Of a stretch of DNA of 64,000 nt, positions 42,455 to 50,822 are shown in pieces; the first letter of the stretch is position 1, and every line of letters starts with the position of its first letter. The DNA is taken from NCBI GenBank assembly GCA_964244615.1, contig CAXTJP010000005.1, positions 1 to 64,000 of the forward strand, given 5' to 3'. The translations under genes were made by a program, and so were the position numbers. Under the pieces are notes generated by a model. That model ran no database searches, had not been told where the DNA came from, and saw nothing but the letters and a program-made list of their open reading frames with translations. Source of the DNA: BOG-908 sp964244615. GTDB taxonomy: Bacteria > Pseudomonadota > Alphaproteobacteria > Acetobacterales > Acetobacteraceae.

Positions 42455-43264
42455 TTACGGCTCGAGTGCTGCTTGGAGCGCTTTGAGCAGGGCCGCATGG
42501 TCCGTGCCGACGCCGGGCAGGATCCGGCCGTCGATGCTTTGGATCGGGCGGACGCCCAGGCTGCTGGTGATGAAGGCGGCGTCCGCGGCTTTCAGGTCGG
42601 ATTGGGTCAGGCGTCGTTCGACGGCCAGGCCGGCTTGCAGGATCAGGGCGCGGGCGATGCCGGGCAGGGCGCCGTCCTCTACGGGCGGGGTGACCAGGCG
42701 GCCCTCGATGAGCGCGAACAGGGTTCCGGCGCTCGTCTCGGCCACATGACCGGCGGTGTTGAGCAGGATCGCGTCGTCGGCGCCGCGCGCGGCGGCCTCC
42801 TGCCTGGCCAGGATGCTGTCCAGCGTGTTCGTGGACTTGATGCGCGACAGCGGTGAATGCTCGTTGCGCCTGGTGCAGGCCGCGACGATCACGTGGGCCG
42901 GCGGTGCGGCCGGGGGCAGGGCGGAGGCGGCGATCAGCAGCGTCGCCTGGCCACCGGGGGCTGGCAGCAGGCCGCGCGGCGCTGGCCCACGGGTCAGCGT
43001 CAGCCGCAACGCGTGGTCCCCGTCTGCGGCGGCGCCGAGCACCGCGTCGATGCCGGCCAGGATGGCGGCCTCGTTCCACGGAACGGCGATGCCCAGCATC
43101 GCGGCCCCACCGCGCAGCCGCGCGAGGTGCCGCGGCGCGTGCCAGGCACGGTGCGCGGCCGCCCGCAGGGTCTCGTAGACGCCGTCACCCAGCAGCAGGC
43201 CGCGGTCGGCGGGGTCGATGCGTGCGTGGGCGGGATGGTGCAGGGCGCCGTTCAGCCAGATCAA
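42455..43264 (-). CDS. pabC: Aminodeoxychorismate lyase / class IV aminotransferase
   Basis: 269-aa PLP enzyme. The fold-type IV opening is IWLNGALHHPAHARIDPADRGLLLGDGVYETLR; the PLP lysine is in SRIKSTNTLDSILA, and DDAILLNTAGHVAETSAG follows. The position downstream of pabB supports 4-amino-4-deoxychorismate lyase (PabC) of folate synthesis over a D-amino acid or branched-chain aminotransferase. The only sensible start is TTG at 43264, directly next to a partial dispersed repeat, and it lacks a good ribosome site. The repeat may have replaced the original start region. Confidence 0.82.
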   Translation of the reverse strand: MIWLNGALHHPAHARIDPADRGLLLGDGVYETLRAAAHRAWHAPRHLARLRGGAAMLGIAVPWNEAAILAGIDAVLGAAADGDHALRLTLTRGPAPRGLLPAPGGQATLLIAASALPPAAPPAHVIVAACTRRNEHSPLSRIKSTNTLDSILARQEAAARGADDAILLNTAGHVAETSAGTLFALIEGRLVTPPVEDGALPGIARALILQAGLAVERRLTQSDLKAADAAFITSSLGVRPIQSIDGRILPGVGTDHAALLKALQAALEP

Positions 43265-43341
43265 GGACGTCTGCTTTTTTGCAAAAAAGCAGCAAAAAAC
43301 TCTTGGTCGTGCTGTCGCGGAGAGTTCTGCAACGTTTCCCG
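43262..43341 (+). repeat. Dispersed repeat copy D (half copy) between pabB and pabC
   Basis: Contains the CTGCTTTTTTG-type palindrome and the conserved core (AACTCTTGGTCGTGCTGTCG, then GTTCTGCAACG) but lacks the second GGTTCTTT palindrome. The truncated end abuts the pabB stop codon (43342-43344). The other end runs into the pabC TTG start. Confidence 0.8.
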
Positions 43342-44736
43342 CTAGCCCGACCATGGACCAAGCGCACGCAGCAGCGGCCGCACCTTCACCATCATCTCCT
43401 CGTATTCGCCTTCCGGGTCACTATCGGCCACGATACCACCTCCCGCCTGGGCGATCACCTGGTCGGCCGTGACGGTCAGCGTGCGTATCGCCACGCTGCT
43501 GTCCATGGCGCCATCCCAGCCGAGCCAGGCGATGGCGCCGCAATACGGCCCGCGCGGCGCCGGCTCGATCGCTTCGATGATCTGCATCGCACGGCGCTTC
43601 GGCGCGCCGGTGATCGAACCAGGAGGAAACGCCGCGCGCAGCAGGTCGGTGGCGGCGAGCCCGGGCCGCAGCACGCCGCGCACCGAGGAGACGAGGTGGT
43701 GGATCCGCGCGAAGCTTTCCAGCACGGCGAGTTCGGGCACGGCGATGCTGCCGATGGCGGCGACCCGGCCGATGTCGTGACGCAGCAGGTCGACGATCAT
43801 CAGGTTCTCCGCGCGGTCCTTGCCGCTGGCCAGCAGCGCCAATGCCAGTCGCGCATCCTCCGCCTCGTCGCGGCCGCGCGGCCGGGTGCCCTTGATCGGC
43901 CGCGCCTCGATGTGGCCCGAGGCGCTCAGCCCGACGAAGCGCTCGGGCGAGACGCTGGCCACGGCGATCCCCTGGCCGCAGCCGACATAGGCGCCGTACG
44001 GTGCCGCGTTGTCCGCGCGCAAGGCGAGGTGGATGGACGCCGCCGAGGCGCCGGGTGGGCGGCGGGCGAGGAAGCGGGCGGTGATGTTGGCCTGGCAGAT
44101 GTCGCCCGCCTCGATATAGGCGACCGTGCGGGCGATCCGTGCCTCGTGCACCGCCCGCGGCGTCTCCTCCCGCCAGCTCAGGGGTGCGACGGGTGGCGGC
44201 GCGGGCGCCCCGCGCGACAGCCTGGCCAGCACAGCATCGGCTCTCGCCCGCGCGCGCGCGGCCCGGGCCTGCAGGTTCTCCTCCGGCAGGCCGGAGGAGA
44301 GCAGCCAGGCCCGACGCTCGCGCCGGTCGAAGGCCAGCACCACGTCGTAGAGCGCGAAGCTCGCCTCTGGAAAGGCGAGCCCGCCTTGTGCACCGACGCC
44401 CTCCAGCCTTGCCCCTGCCTCGTAGCCGAGGAAACCGACAGCACCGCCGAAGAAGGGCACCGGCGCATCGGGCCAGCCGAACCGGAACCGCTCCATCTCG
44501 ACGCCCAGGGCGGCGAACGGGGAGGCGTTCGGGTCGTGCGGCACCAGCCTGAACGGCTCCACCGCCAGGGTGCTGTAGCGGGCGCGCCCCTCTTCGGGGC
44601 CTTGGCTGTCGAGCCAGGCGACGAACGGGTCCCCGGCCCAGCAGGCGAACGCAGTGGCCGGGTCCTGCCACGGCAGGGGAACGGCCAGGACCGGCCCCGT
44701 CCCGCGGGCACTGCCTGCCGGGCCCCCGTCAGACAC
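43342..44736 (-). CDS. pabB: Aminodeoxychorismate synthase component I
   Basis: 464-aa chorismate-utilising enzyme that makes 4-amino-4-deoxychorismate for folate, using ammonia from the PabA glutaminase. Typical motifs are FFGGAVGFLGYEAGARLE, the PIKGTRPRG stretch, LIVDLLRHDIGRV-like MIVDLLRHDIGRV, GSITGAPKRRAMQIIEAIE and the C-terminal GGGIVADSDPEGEYEE. The lysine of PIKGT, which marks aminodeoxychorismate or anthranilate synthases, is present. No pabA is visible. It overlaps the SCO gene by eight bases and is followed by the repeat and pabC. Confidence 0.93.
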   Translation of the reverse strand: MSDGGPAGSARGTGPVLAVPLPWQDPATAFACWAGDPFVAWLDSQGPEEGRARYSTLAVEPFRLVPHDPNASPFAALGVEMERFRFGWPDAPVPFFGGAVGFLGYEAGARLEGVGAQGGLAFPEASFALYDVVLAFDRRERRAWLLSSGLPEENLQARAARARARADAVLARLSRGAPAPPPVAPLSWREETPRAVHEARIARTVAYIEAGDICQANITARFLARRPPGASAASIHLALRADNAAPYGAYVGCGQGIAVASVSPERFVGLSASGHIEARPIKGTRPRGRDEAEDARLALALLASGKDRAENLMIVDLLRHDIGRVAAIGSIAVPELAVLESFARIHHLVSSVRGVLRPGLAATDLLRAAFPPGSITGAPKRRAMQIIEAIEPAPRGPYCGAIAWLGWDGAMDSSVAIRTLTVTADQVIAQAGGGIVADSDPEGEYEEMMVKVRPLLRALGPWSG

Positions 44737-45301
44737 CGAAACGTTGCAGGCGCCGGGCCAGCTCGGCGGGCGGGACAGCGTCGTCGAGCAGGCCCGCGAA
44801 GCTGCCGTCCGGCCGCATGACGTAGGTGATGCTGCTGTGGTCCATCGCGTAGTCGCCCCCCTTGAGGTCGTGGCGCCGCGCGTAGACGTGGAAGCTCTCC
44901 TCCACCGGCGCCAGCTCGGCCGCAGTGCCGGTCAGGCCCACGAACTCCGGCCCGAACGCGCGCGTGTAGGCGCCCATCACCGCGGGCGTGTCGCGCGCCG
45001 GATCGACGGTGACGAACAGCACGCGCACGTGCTGCCGAGACGCTGCGGGCAGCTTGTCGAGCGCCGCGCCGAGGTCGCCCAGCGTGGTCGGGCAGGCATC
45101 GGGGCAATGGGTGTAGCCGAAATAGACGAGGCGCCAGTTCCCGGCGAAATCCCGGTCGGTGACGTGACGGCCGCTGCCGTCGGTCAGCGCGAACGGGCCG
45201 CCGATCTCGGGCGCCGTCGGCTGCGCGCGCCACATCAGCGCAGCCCCGCCCGCCGCCAGCGCCAGGGCGCAGCCGGCCAGGCCGAGCACGGCCCGGTTCA
45301 T
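44729..45301 (-). CDS. SCO1/SenC family copper chaperone
   Basis: 190-aa membrane-anchored thioredoxin-fold protein that delivers copper to the CuA centre of cytochrome c oxidase. An N-terminal anchor helix (VLGLAGCALALAAGGAALMW) is followed by the copper-binding C66-x3-C70 in THCPDACPTTL. The distal histidine is in MDHSSITYVM. It overlaps the PCu(A)C gene by four bases (ATGA) and pabB by eight. Its position beside a PCu(A)C gene is the standard pairing for oxidase copper loading. Confidence 0.93.
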   Translation of the reverse strand: MNRAVLGLAGCALALAAGGAALMWRAQPTAPEIGGPFALTDGSGRHVTDRDFAGNWRLVYFGYTHCPDACPTTLGDLGAALDKLPAASRQHVRVLFVTVDPARDTPAVMGAYTRAFGPEFVGLTGTAAELAPVEESFHVYARRHDLKGGDYAMDHSSITYVMRPDGSFAGLLDDAVPPAELARRLQRFGV

Positions 45302-45741
45302 GGGCCGGGCGGCCCGGCCGAGCCGATCGGCAGCACCGGCACGCTTACATGCACGATGCCGGCATGCGCGAAATGCAGCGTCAGCCCGACATGGTCGCCG
45401 GCGCGCAGCCCGTGCTTCAGGCCCGTCAGCATCACGTGCATGCCGCGCGGTTCCAGCCGGACCGTCCGCCCGGCCGGCAGTGCCAGGTCGTCCATGTCCG
45501 CCATGCCGGCCATGCCGCCCCGGACGGTCGACCGGTGCAGCATAGCGCCGGCGGCGTCATCGCTCGCGACCGCGGTCAGCGTGTCGCCGGCCGGGCTGGC
45601 GAGCGCGAAATACACCGCGGCCTCGTCCTGCAACGGCGCCGTCGCGCGCGCCCAGGCGCCGCTCACCTGGACGCTGGGTGCGGCCGGCGTCGCAGCCGCC
45701 AGCAGGACCGAAGCGGCGGCAAGCCGGACGAGGCGCATCAT
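45298..45741 (-). CDS. PCu(A)C periplasmic copper chaperone
   Basis: 147 aa. A signal peptide (LVRLAAASVLLAAATPAAPS) leads into the PCu(A)C domain. The copper ligands can be placed in MLHRSTVRGGMAGMADM and in PRGMHVMLTGLK, matching the H-(x)-M...H-x-M pattern. It extracts and passes Cu(I) to SCO or directly to cytochrome oxidase in the periplasm. Coupled to the SCO gene by a four-base overlap. Confidence 0.9.
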   Translation of the reverse strand: MMRLVRLAAASVLLAAATPAAPSVQVSGAWARATAPLQDEAAVYFALASPAGDTLTAVASDDAAGAMLHRSTVRGGMAGMADMDDLALPAGRTVRLEPRGMHVMLTGLKHGLRAGDHVGLTLHFAHAGIVHVSVPVLPIGSAGPPGP

Positions 45742-46505
45742 TCCCGCCTGAAGGTCGCGACCAGCACGTCGCGATAGGCGGGCCGCCCCGGGTCGATCGG
45801 TTCGATCGCGGTCACGCCGTGATAGACGCGGCCGTCATCCACCAGGGCCGCCTCCATCGGTTTGGTCAGCGTGAAGCTGCCGACCAGCCGGCGCTGCAGA
45901 TCGTGGATCGAGGTCTCGCCGCTGGCAACGTTCTCCCGCCGCACCAGCAGAACCAGCACCCAGTCCACGCCGTCGCGATGCAGCCCTTCCGGCGTGGGCT
46001 GCCCCGCCTCGCCCGGCCGCGCCTCGATGCGGAACTGGTGCATCTCCACGTGCCAGGACGCAGGGCGTGTCGCGGCGTCGGTGCAGGCGTCGAACACGGT
46101 CAGGCAGGTGTCCAGGATGGCATGCAGGGCGGGGTGGGCTGCCACCGCCTCGGTCACCGGTTCGAACCAGCGCGCCAGGCCGCCGTTCAGCGCGTTGTAG
46201 TCGCGGCTCTGGTAGTGCGGCTGGTGCGGCTTGCGCCGGATCGCCGCGGCACTCGCCGAGAACGCGGCGTGCCGCCGCCGCCGGTAGCGCCCGCCATCGG
46301 CCATGTAGGTGTCGATGCCGAGGTCGTTCCAGCTATCGGCAAACCCGTCCCAGTCCGACAACCCGCGCTCGACGAGCAGCAGGCGCATGGCCGCCGCCTC
46401 TGCGTGCGCGAAGCCCTGCTCTGCCAGTGCCCCCTCGATGGCGCCCAGCGTCGCGGTCGGCGTTCCGGCGAGTGGCCGTTCCAGATGGTCGGACGCGGAT
46501 GTCAA
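45738..46505 (-). CDS. 2OG-Fe dioxygenase family protein
   Basis: 255 aa. The HRDGVDWV segment (H-x-D) and the later VYHGVTAIEP histidine form the iron site of the 2OG-Fe(II) oxygenase family that includes isoleucine 4-hydroxylase-like proteins. QFRIEARPGEAGQPTPEGLHRDG is typical. The start is inferred as TTG at 46505, overlapping the MscS-like stop as TTGA and preceded by GGGGAA at good spacing. It overlaps the PCu(A)C gene by four bases. The substrate is unknown; a free amino acid is possible from family knowledge. Confidence 0.82.
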   Translation of the reverse strand: MTSASDHLERPLAGTPTATLGAIEGALAEQGFAHAEAAAMRLLLVERGLSDWDGFADSWNDLGIDTYMADGGRYRRRRHAAFSASAAAIRRKPHQPHYQSRDYNALNGGLARWFEPVTEAVAAHPALHAILDTCLTVFDACTDAATRPASWHVEMHQFRIEARPGEAGQPTPEGLHRDGVDWVLVLLVRRENVASGETSIHDLQRRLVGSFTLTKPMEAALVDDGRVYHGVTAIEPIDPGRPAYRDVLVATFRRE

Positions 46506-49030
46506 TTCGTGTTCCCCAGGGCCGCCGGCGGCGGCGAATGTTCCAGCTGGCCGGACGGCATGGCGTGGGCGTCCTGCGTCGCCGGCCGCGCCGTGTCGGT
46601 CGCTATGTGGTTGTAGACGGTGGTGACGGGGGTTGCGATGCGCAAACCCTGCTCCTTGAACCGGATCGCCATGCGGCGGTTGAATTCGCGCTGCACCGCC
46701 CACCGGCCGGCATCGGTGCAGACGATCTGGCCCACCACGGTCGCCACCCCGGCATCGAGCTTGTCCACGCCCCAGAGCTGCAGGTCGCTGCGCATCATGT
46801 CGGCAAAGCGCGGCTCGCCGCGCATCTCGCACGCGATGCCGGACAGCACCTCGCTCACCCGGTCGGTGTCCTCCTCGATCGGCACGTTCACGCTGACCGC
46901 CGCGTTGCCGATGCCGCGGTTGACGTTGGTGACCGTCGAGACCGAGCTGAACGGGATGATGTGCACCGAGCCGTCACCCGCGCGCAGCCGCATGGTGCGG
47001 ATCGACAGGTTCTCGACCGAGCCGGACAGCCCGGCCACCGTCACCCAGTCACCCACCTGCATCGCGTTCTCCAGCAGCAGGAAGATGCCGGTGATGAAGT
47101 CCTGCACCAGCTTCTGGCTGCCGAAGCCGATGGCCACGCCGAGGATGCCCGCGCCGGCCAGCAATGGGGCGATGTTGACGCCGATCTCGGACAGCGCGGT
47201 CAGCCCGAACACCAGCACCAGCGCCGTCAGCAGCGAGGTGCGCAGGATCGGCAGCAGCGTGCGCAGCCTGGCGGACTTGACCAGTTGGGCCTGCTCCGTC
47301 AGCCGCGCCACGTGCTGGTCCAGCCCGGCGTTCACCGCCTCCCACACCACCAGCGCCAGGACGGCGGCGATCAGGATGGTGCCGCTGGCCGAGACGAGCC
47401 GGCCGCCCAGCGCGTTGGTGCGAAACCACACGACCGTGTCGATGCCCCAGGCCTGCAGCAGAACGAGCCCGGCCGCAACGATCACCACGGTCGAGACGAC
47501 GCGGCGCAGCAGCGGCAGGTAGCGGCCGGCGCGTTCCAGCCCCGGGTAATGGCGGCCGTTCCGGGAGCCGGCGCGCAGCGTGCGGTCCAGCCCGCCCAGC
47601 AGAACGACCGCGACCAGCCGCGCCCCGGCCAGCACGCATACCGTCACCAGGAACAGGTGCCAGATGCGAACGTAGCCGTGCCGCACCTCGGCCGCCCAGA
47701 CCAGCCACAGGCCCATGATGTAGAAAATGGCGATCAGGTGCCACACCGAGGCGAGCCGGTTGCGCAGCTTGCCGCCGATGCCAGGCGAGGGACTGTGGCT
47801 GCGTATGCGGGCCGCCGCCGCGGCCCGGCACTGCAGCACCACGACCACCAGCATCAGGTGCACCACCAGGAACACCGCCTTGAGAAAGGCGTCGTTCGCC
47901 GGCGCCGGCAGCCCGAACAGCATCCCGATCTGCGAGGCGGCGGAGCCGAACGCGGCGACCGTGAACACCCGCCTGACCCAGACCACCGCGTAGGCGGCAC
48001 CTGGGTCGCCGACATGGACCATGCGCAAAGTCGGCTGGTCGGGCGCGAACACCATGCGCGTCAGCGAGGTCGCGACCCGGCAGGTGGCATAGGCCAGGAC
48101 GGCCGCCTGCAACACCGCCTGTCCGTGCGCGTCGGCCAGCAGCATGCCGGCATAGGCGACACCCAGGAACACGCCGAGCGGCAGCAGGTCCAGCACGAAG
48201 CAGAGCAGCACGAAGGGCAGCCGCTTGAACGCGCGCACCGTGCGGGCGAAGCGGCGGCGGCGCAGCACGTGCTCCACCTCCACCTCCTCGTGTTCCGTGG
48301 CTGCCTGTGCCGGCGCCGTTTCGTCGGCAGACAGGCCGGTCGAGGCGGCGCCTGGCACCGGCGGCACCAGCGCCGCGTTGTCGCGAGCTCGCGCCAGGTT
48401 CTCGATATGCGCGTCGGCCCGGGTTTGCGGCGCATGGGTCAGCCCCGGTGCGGCCTCCGGCGCCTGGGCGGCGATGGCGCGCATCGGGCGGCGCAGCAAC
48501 CGGCGGACGCCGAACTCGGCCAAGCCGGCCAGCACCAGCACCAGCAGCAGGCGCCACGCTCCGTCGGCTGCGCGCGCGCGCAACGCGGGGTCCTGCAGCG
48601 TGCGCAGGGTGAACGCCCACACCGCCGGCAGGTCGCCCAGCACGTGGCCGAAGCTGGCCAGCTGCCCCGACAAGCTGCCGAGCCAGGTTGTGCCTTCGCG
48701 CAGCAGTTCGGCGCCCACGCTGTCCGGCGCGAGCTTCACCGGAGCCGCTGTCTTGGGCGCGGCGATGGCGCTGGCCTTGGTCATCGTCTCGAGCGTGGCG
48801 GTGAAGGCGGCGCGCTTCTGCGGATCGTTCAGCAGGTCGAGGACCTGCCTGGTCTCCGCGCGCGACAATGCCGGCTCGTCCGGCTTGGGCGCGGCGACCG
48901 GGGGGATGAGGGCGTGGGCTCCCTGTGCGCGGGACGCGGGCGAGCCGAGCCCGAGGGCACCGAGTAACAGCGCCACCACGACGCAGGGGTGCACAAGCGG
49001 CGGGCGGACCTTATGTCGGGCACATGACAC
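46502..49030 (-). CDS. Large MscS-family mechanosensitive channel (YbiO-like)
   Basis: 842 aa. A signal sequence (VVVALLLGALGLGSPASRAQG), a periplasmic N-terminal domain and about ten membrane helices lead to the conserved MscS pore and beta domain near residues 610-720 (GAGILGVAIGFGSQKLVQDFITGIFLLLENAMQVGDWV, then GDGSVHIIPFSSVSTVTN). It releases solutes on hypo-osmotic shock. GTG at 49030 gives a positively charged n-region for the signal peptide but overlaps the divergent HIG1-type gene by seven bases; GTG at 48994 is an alternative. First gene of a six-gene minus-strand run to pabC. Confidence 0.9.
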   Translation of the reverse strand: MSCARHKVRPPLVHPCVVVALLLGALGLGSPASRAQGAHALIPPVAAPKPDEPALSRAETRQVLDLLNDPQKRAAFTATLETMTKASAIAAPKTAAPVKLAPDSVGAELLREGTTWLGSLSGQLASFGHVLGDLPAVWAFTLRTLQDPALRARAADGAWRLLLVLVLAGLAEFGVRRLLRRPMRAIAAQAPEAAPGLTHAPQTRADAHIENLARARDNAALVPPVPGAASTGLSADETAPAQAATEHEEVEVEHVLRRRRFARTVRAFKRLPFVLLCFVLDLLPLGVFLGVAYAGMLLADAHGQAVLQAAVLAYATCRVATSLTRMVFAPDQPTLRMVHVGDPGAAYAVVWVRRVFTVAAFGSAASQIGMLFGLPAPANDAFLKAVFLVVHLMLVVVVLQCRAAAAARIRSHSPSPGIGGKLRNRLASVWHLIAIFYIMGLWLVWAAEVRHGYVRIWHLFLVTVCVLAGARLVAVVLLGGLDRTLRAGSRNGRHYPGLERAGRYLPLLRRVVSTVVIVAAGLVLLQAWGIDTVVWFRTNALGGRLVSASGTILIAAVLALVVWEAVNAGLDQHVARLTEQAQLVKSARLRTLLPILRTSLLTALVLVFGLTALSEIGVNIAPLLAGAGILGVAIGFGSQKLVQDFITGIFLLLENAMQVGDWVTVAGLSGSVENLSIRTMRLRAGDGSVHIIPFSSVSTVTNVNRGIGNAAVSVNVPIEEDTDRVSEVLSGIACEMRGEPRFADMMRSDLQLWGVDKLDAGVATVVGQIVCTDAGRWAVQREFNRRMAIRFKEQGLRIATPVTTVYNHIATDTARPATQDAHAMPSGQLEHSPPPAALGNTN

Positions 49031-49212
49031 TGGTTCTGTCGGTCCTTCTGGCTATCGTGATGCTGGGCGTGGTGGCTGTGCTTGGCATGGGCATGATCGG
49101 CGTCGTCAAGGGCGGCGACCCGAGGCGGTCGAACGCCCTGATGCGGGCGCGCGTTCTGTTGCAGGGGCTGGCGATTGCGCTGATGGCGGCGATCCTGCTG
49201 CTTCGCCACTGA
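49024..49212 (+). CDS. HIG1-type twin-transmembrane protein
   Basis: 62 aa with two membrane helices (LVLSVLLAIVMLGVVAVLGMGMIG and VLLQGLAIALMAAILLL) joined by a short basic loop VKGGDPRRSNALMRAR. This matches the bacterial HIG1/hypoxia-induced-protein domain, found in alphaproteobacteria and related to mitochondrial respiratory supercomplex factors. It probably associates with the respiratory chain in the inner membrane. The ATG is at 49024, back to back with the channel gene. Confidence 0.82.
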   Translation: MTLVLSVLLAIVMLGVVAVLGMGMIGVVKGGDPRRSNALMRARVLLQGLAIALMAAILLLRH

Positions 49213-49266
49213 CGACGCGCAACCAAGGCAAGTTCAGGACCGGCTATCGAGGATGGAGGCGAGCCG

Positions 49267-49656
49267 ATGCCATTGGACAGTACGGGCGGTCAGCCGATCC
49301 CGGCCAGGAACGTGCTAGGCGGGCGGCTGCAGAGCTGTTCCACCGAGCCGCTGACGGGTTTCACCCGATCAGGCTGCTGCGAGACAGGCCCCGGCGATCT
49401 GGGCAGCCATACGGTGTGCGCGGTGGTGACCGCGGCCTTCCTCTCGTTCAGCCGGGCGCGCGGCAACGACCTGTCCACGCCGCGCCCCGAACACGCCTTC
49501 CCCGGCCTGCGCCCCGGCGACCGCTGGTGCCTCTGCGCCCCGCGCTGGCGGGAAGCTCTGCAAGCCGGCCACGCCCCCGATGTCGTGCTGGAAGCCACCC
49601 ACATGGCCGCCCTCATGCACTGCGAGCTGGAGGACCTCAAACAGCACGCTGTCTGA
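49267..49656 (+). CDS. DUF2237 family protein
   Basis: 129-aa cytoplasmic protein. The DUF2237 pattern is clear: NVLGGRLQSCSTEPLTGFTRSGCCETGPGDLGSHTVCAVVT, then FPGLRPGDRWCLCAPRWREA and VVLEATH. The conserved cysteines (C24, C37, C38) and histidines suggest metal binding or redox, but the biochemical role is unknown. It stands between the HIG1-type gene and a convergent lipoprotein gene. Confidence 0.88.
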   Translation: MPLDSTGGQPIPARNVLGGRLQSCSTEPLTGFTRSGCCETGPGDLGSHTVCAVVTAAFLSFSRARGNDLSTPRPEHAFPGLRPGDRWCLCAPRWREALQAGHAPDVVLEATHMAALMHCELEDLKQHAV

Positions 49657-49683
49657 GTGCCCGCCCCAGAATGCGCCGGGCAC

Positions 49684-50256
49684 TCAGCGGCCCGGGGTCG
49701 GGACCGTGCTGACCGTACCGTTCGGCCCGATGACCGTGCTGGTGCCGTTGCCGTTGGGCACCAGGATGCTGCCATTGCCGGTCGGGCCGTTCAACGAGCG
49801 TACCTGGCCGCCGCCGCCGGTGATCACCCCGGACCGGCCGCCGGGAAGCGGCACGATCCCGCCGGGAAAGCTGCTGACCGGGGGCGACTGGTGCATCTGC
49901 TGCTCCGGCACCTCGTAGCCCGGCAGCTGCGGCAGCGGCTGCAGCGGCGCATAGGTGTCCGGCGAGGACGTGTCGCCGGCGCCGCGCGCGATGTCGGCGT
50001 TCTGCTGCCGCTGCAGATCCTTCAGCGTGGGCGGCGCCTTGGGCGGCGCGGGCCAGACATCGCCCGCCTCGTAGAGGATCGGGCTCGGCCCGTCCACGCC
50101 GCGGCCGCGCACCTTGGCGTCCGTCTCGCTGGTGCCCTGCGCGGCGTTGGGGTTGGCGCCGAACGGCGGCGTGAACGTGTCGCCGAGGTAGGAGTAGAAA
50201 CCCGACCCCGCGCAGCCGGGGAGCAGCAGCGTGGTGAGCAAGGCGATACGCCGCAT
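49684..50256 (-). CDS. Putative lipoprotein with Gly/Pro/Asn-rich C-terminus
   Basis: 190 aa. The N-terminus MRRIALLTTLLLPGCAGSGF is a likely lipoprotein signal with C15, although the residue two before the cysteine is proline, which is unusual. The rest is low complexity: acidic/proline stretches, QLPGYEVPEQQMHQSPP, and a Gly/Asn/Thr-rich tail with NG-repeats (LNGPTGNGSILVPNGNGT). No enzyme domain. The start at 50256 follows a GGAG site and gives the signal. The role is unknown; it probably sits in the outer membrane or periplasm. Confidence 0.65.
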   Translation of the reverse strand: MRRIALLTTLLLPGCAGSGFYSYLGDTFTPPFGANPNAAQGTSETDAKVRGRGVDGPSPILYEAGDVWPAPPKAPPTLKDLQRQQNADIARGAGDTSSPDTYAPLQPLPQLPGYEVPEQQMHQSPPVSSFPGGIVPLPGGRSGVITGGGGQVRSLNGPTGNGSILVPNGNGTSTVIGPNGTVSTVPTPGR

Positions 50257-50312
50257 TGACTGTGTGGCTCCGGGCAAGAACGGGCGCACCATGCCCCCGG
50301 ACGGCGCCACGC

Positions 50313-50822
50313 TCAAGCTTCGGTGATGCTGCCGGCGGGCAAACCCACGATCCAACCGGCGATTGCCGGTGCATCGTTGAGTTCCAGCAACGGATGCGGA
50401 CAGCCAGGCAGCGCGCCGGCATCGGTGGCGACCGCGACGATTCCCGTCACGTCCGGCCAGATCGCCGGCTTGCCCAGGGCCGGCCGATGCACTTCCAGCT
50501 TGGCGAAGCCGTAGCCCTTAAAACCCTCGACCAGAACCAGATCGACCGGGGCCAGCCGTGCGGCCAGCACGGCGAGGTCGGGCGAGCCGTCCGGCGTCTC
50601 GCGCAGCAGCGCCCAGCGCTGCCCGCCCACCACCAGCACCTCGTGCGCGCCCGCCTCGCGGTGCACGAAGCTGTCCTTGCCGGGGCGGTCCAGGTCCAGG
50701 CCGTGATGGGCGTGCTTGATGGTGGAAACCGACAGCCCTGCGGCCCGCAGCAGCGGGATCAGCCGGGCCACCAGCGTGGTCTTGCCGCTGCCGGACCAGC
50801 CGACCACGCCCAGCAGCTTCAG
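50313..50822 (-). CDS. mobB: Molybdopterin-guanine dinucleotide biosynthesis protein B
   Basis: About 169 aa. P-loop GTPase-like protein that assists MobA in attaching GMP to molybdopterin. Motifs are GVVGWSGSGKTTLVARLIPLL, STIKHAHHGLDLDRPGKDSFVHREAGA and LVLVEGFKGYGFAKLEVHR. The start is odd: there is no ATG, GTG or TTG in the expected place. A CTG at 50822 overlapping the pgsA stop (CTGA), with AAAGG eight bases upstream, would give MKLLGVVGWSG, the normal N-terminus. A GTG at 50807 would cut the first strand short. mobA is not in the window. Confidence 0.9.
   Translation of the reverse strand: MKLLGVVGWSGSGKTTLVARLIPLLRAAGLSVSTIKHAHHGLDLDRPGKDSFVHREAGAHEVLVVGGQRWALLRETPDGSPDLAVLAARLAPVDLVLVEGFKGYGFAKLEVHRPALGKPAIWPDVTGIVAVATDAGALPGCPHPLLELNDAPAIAGWIVGLPAGSITEA

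Noticed and set aside
43265..43354. N-terminal extension of PabC to an ATG at 43354
   Set aside because: The added 30 residues are a translation of the dispersed repeat and overlap the end of pabB; class IV aminotransferases start at the IWLNG stretch.
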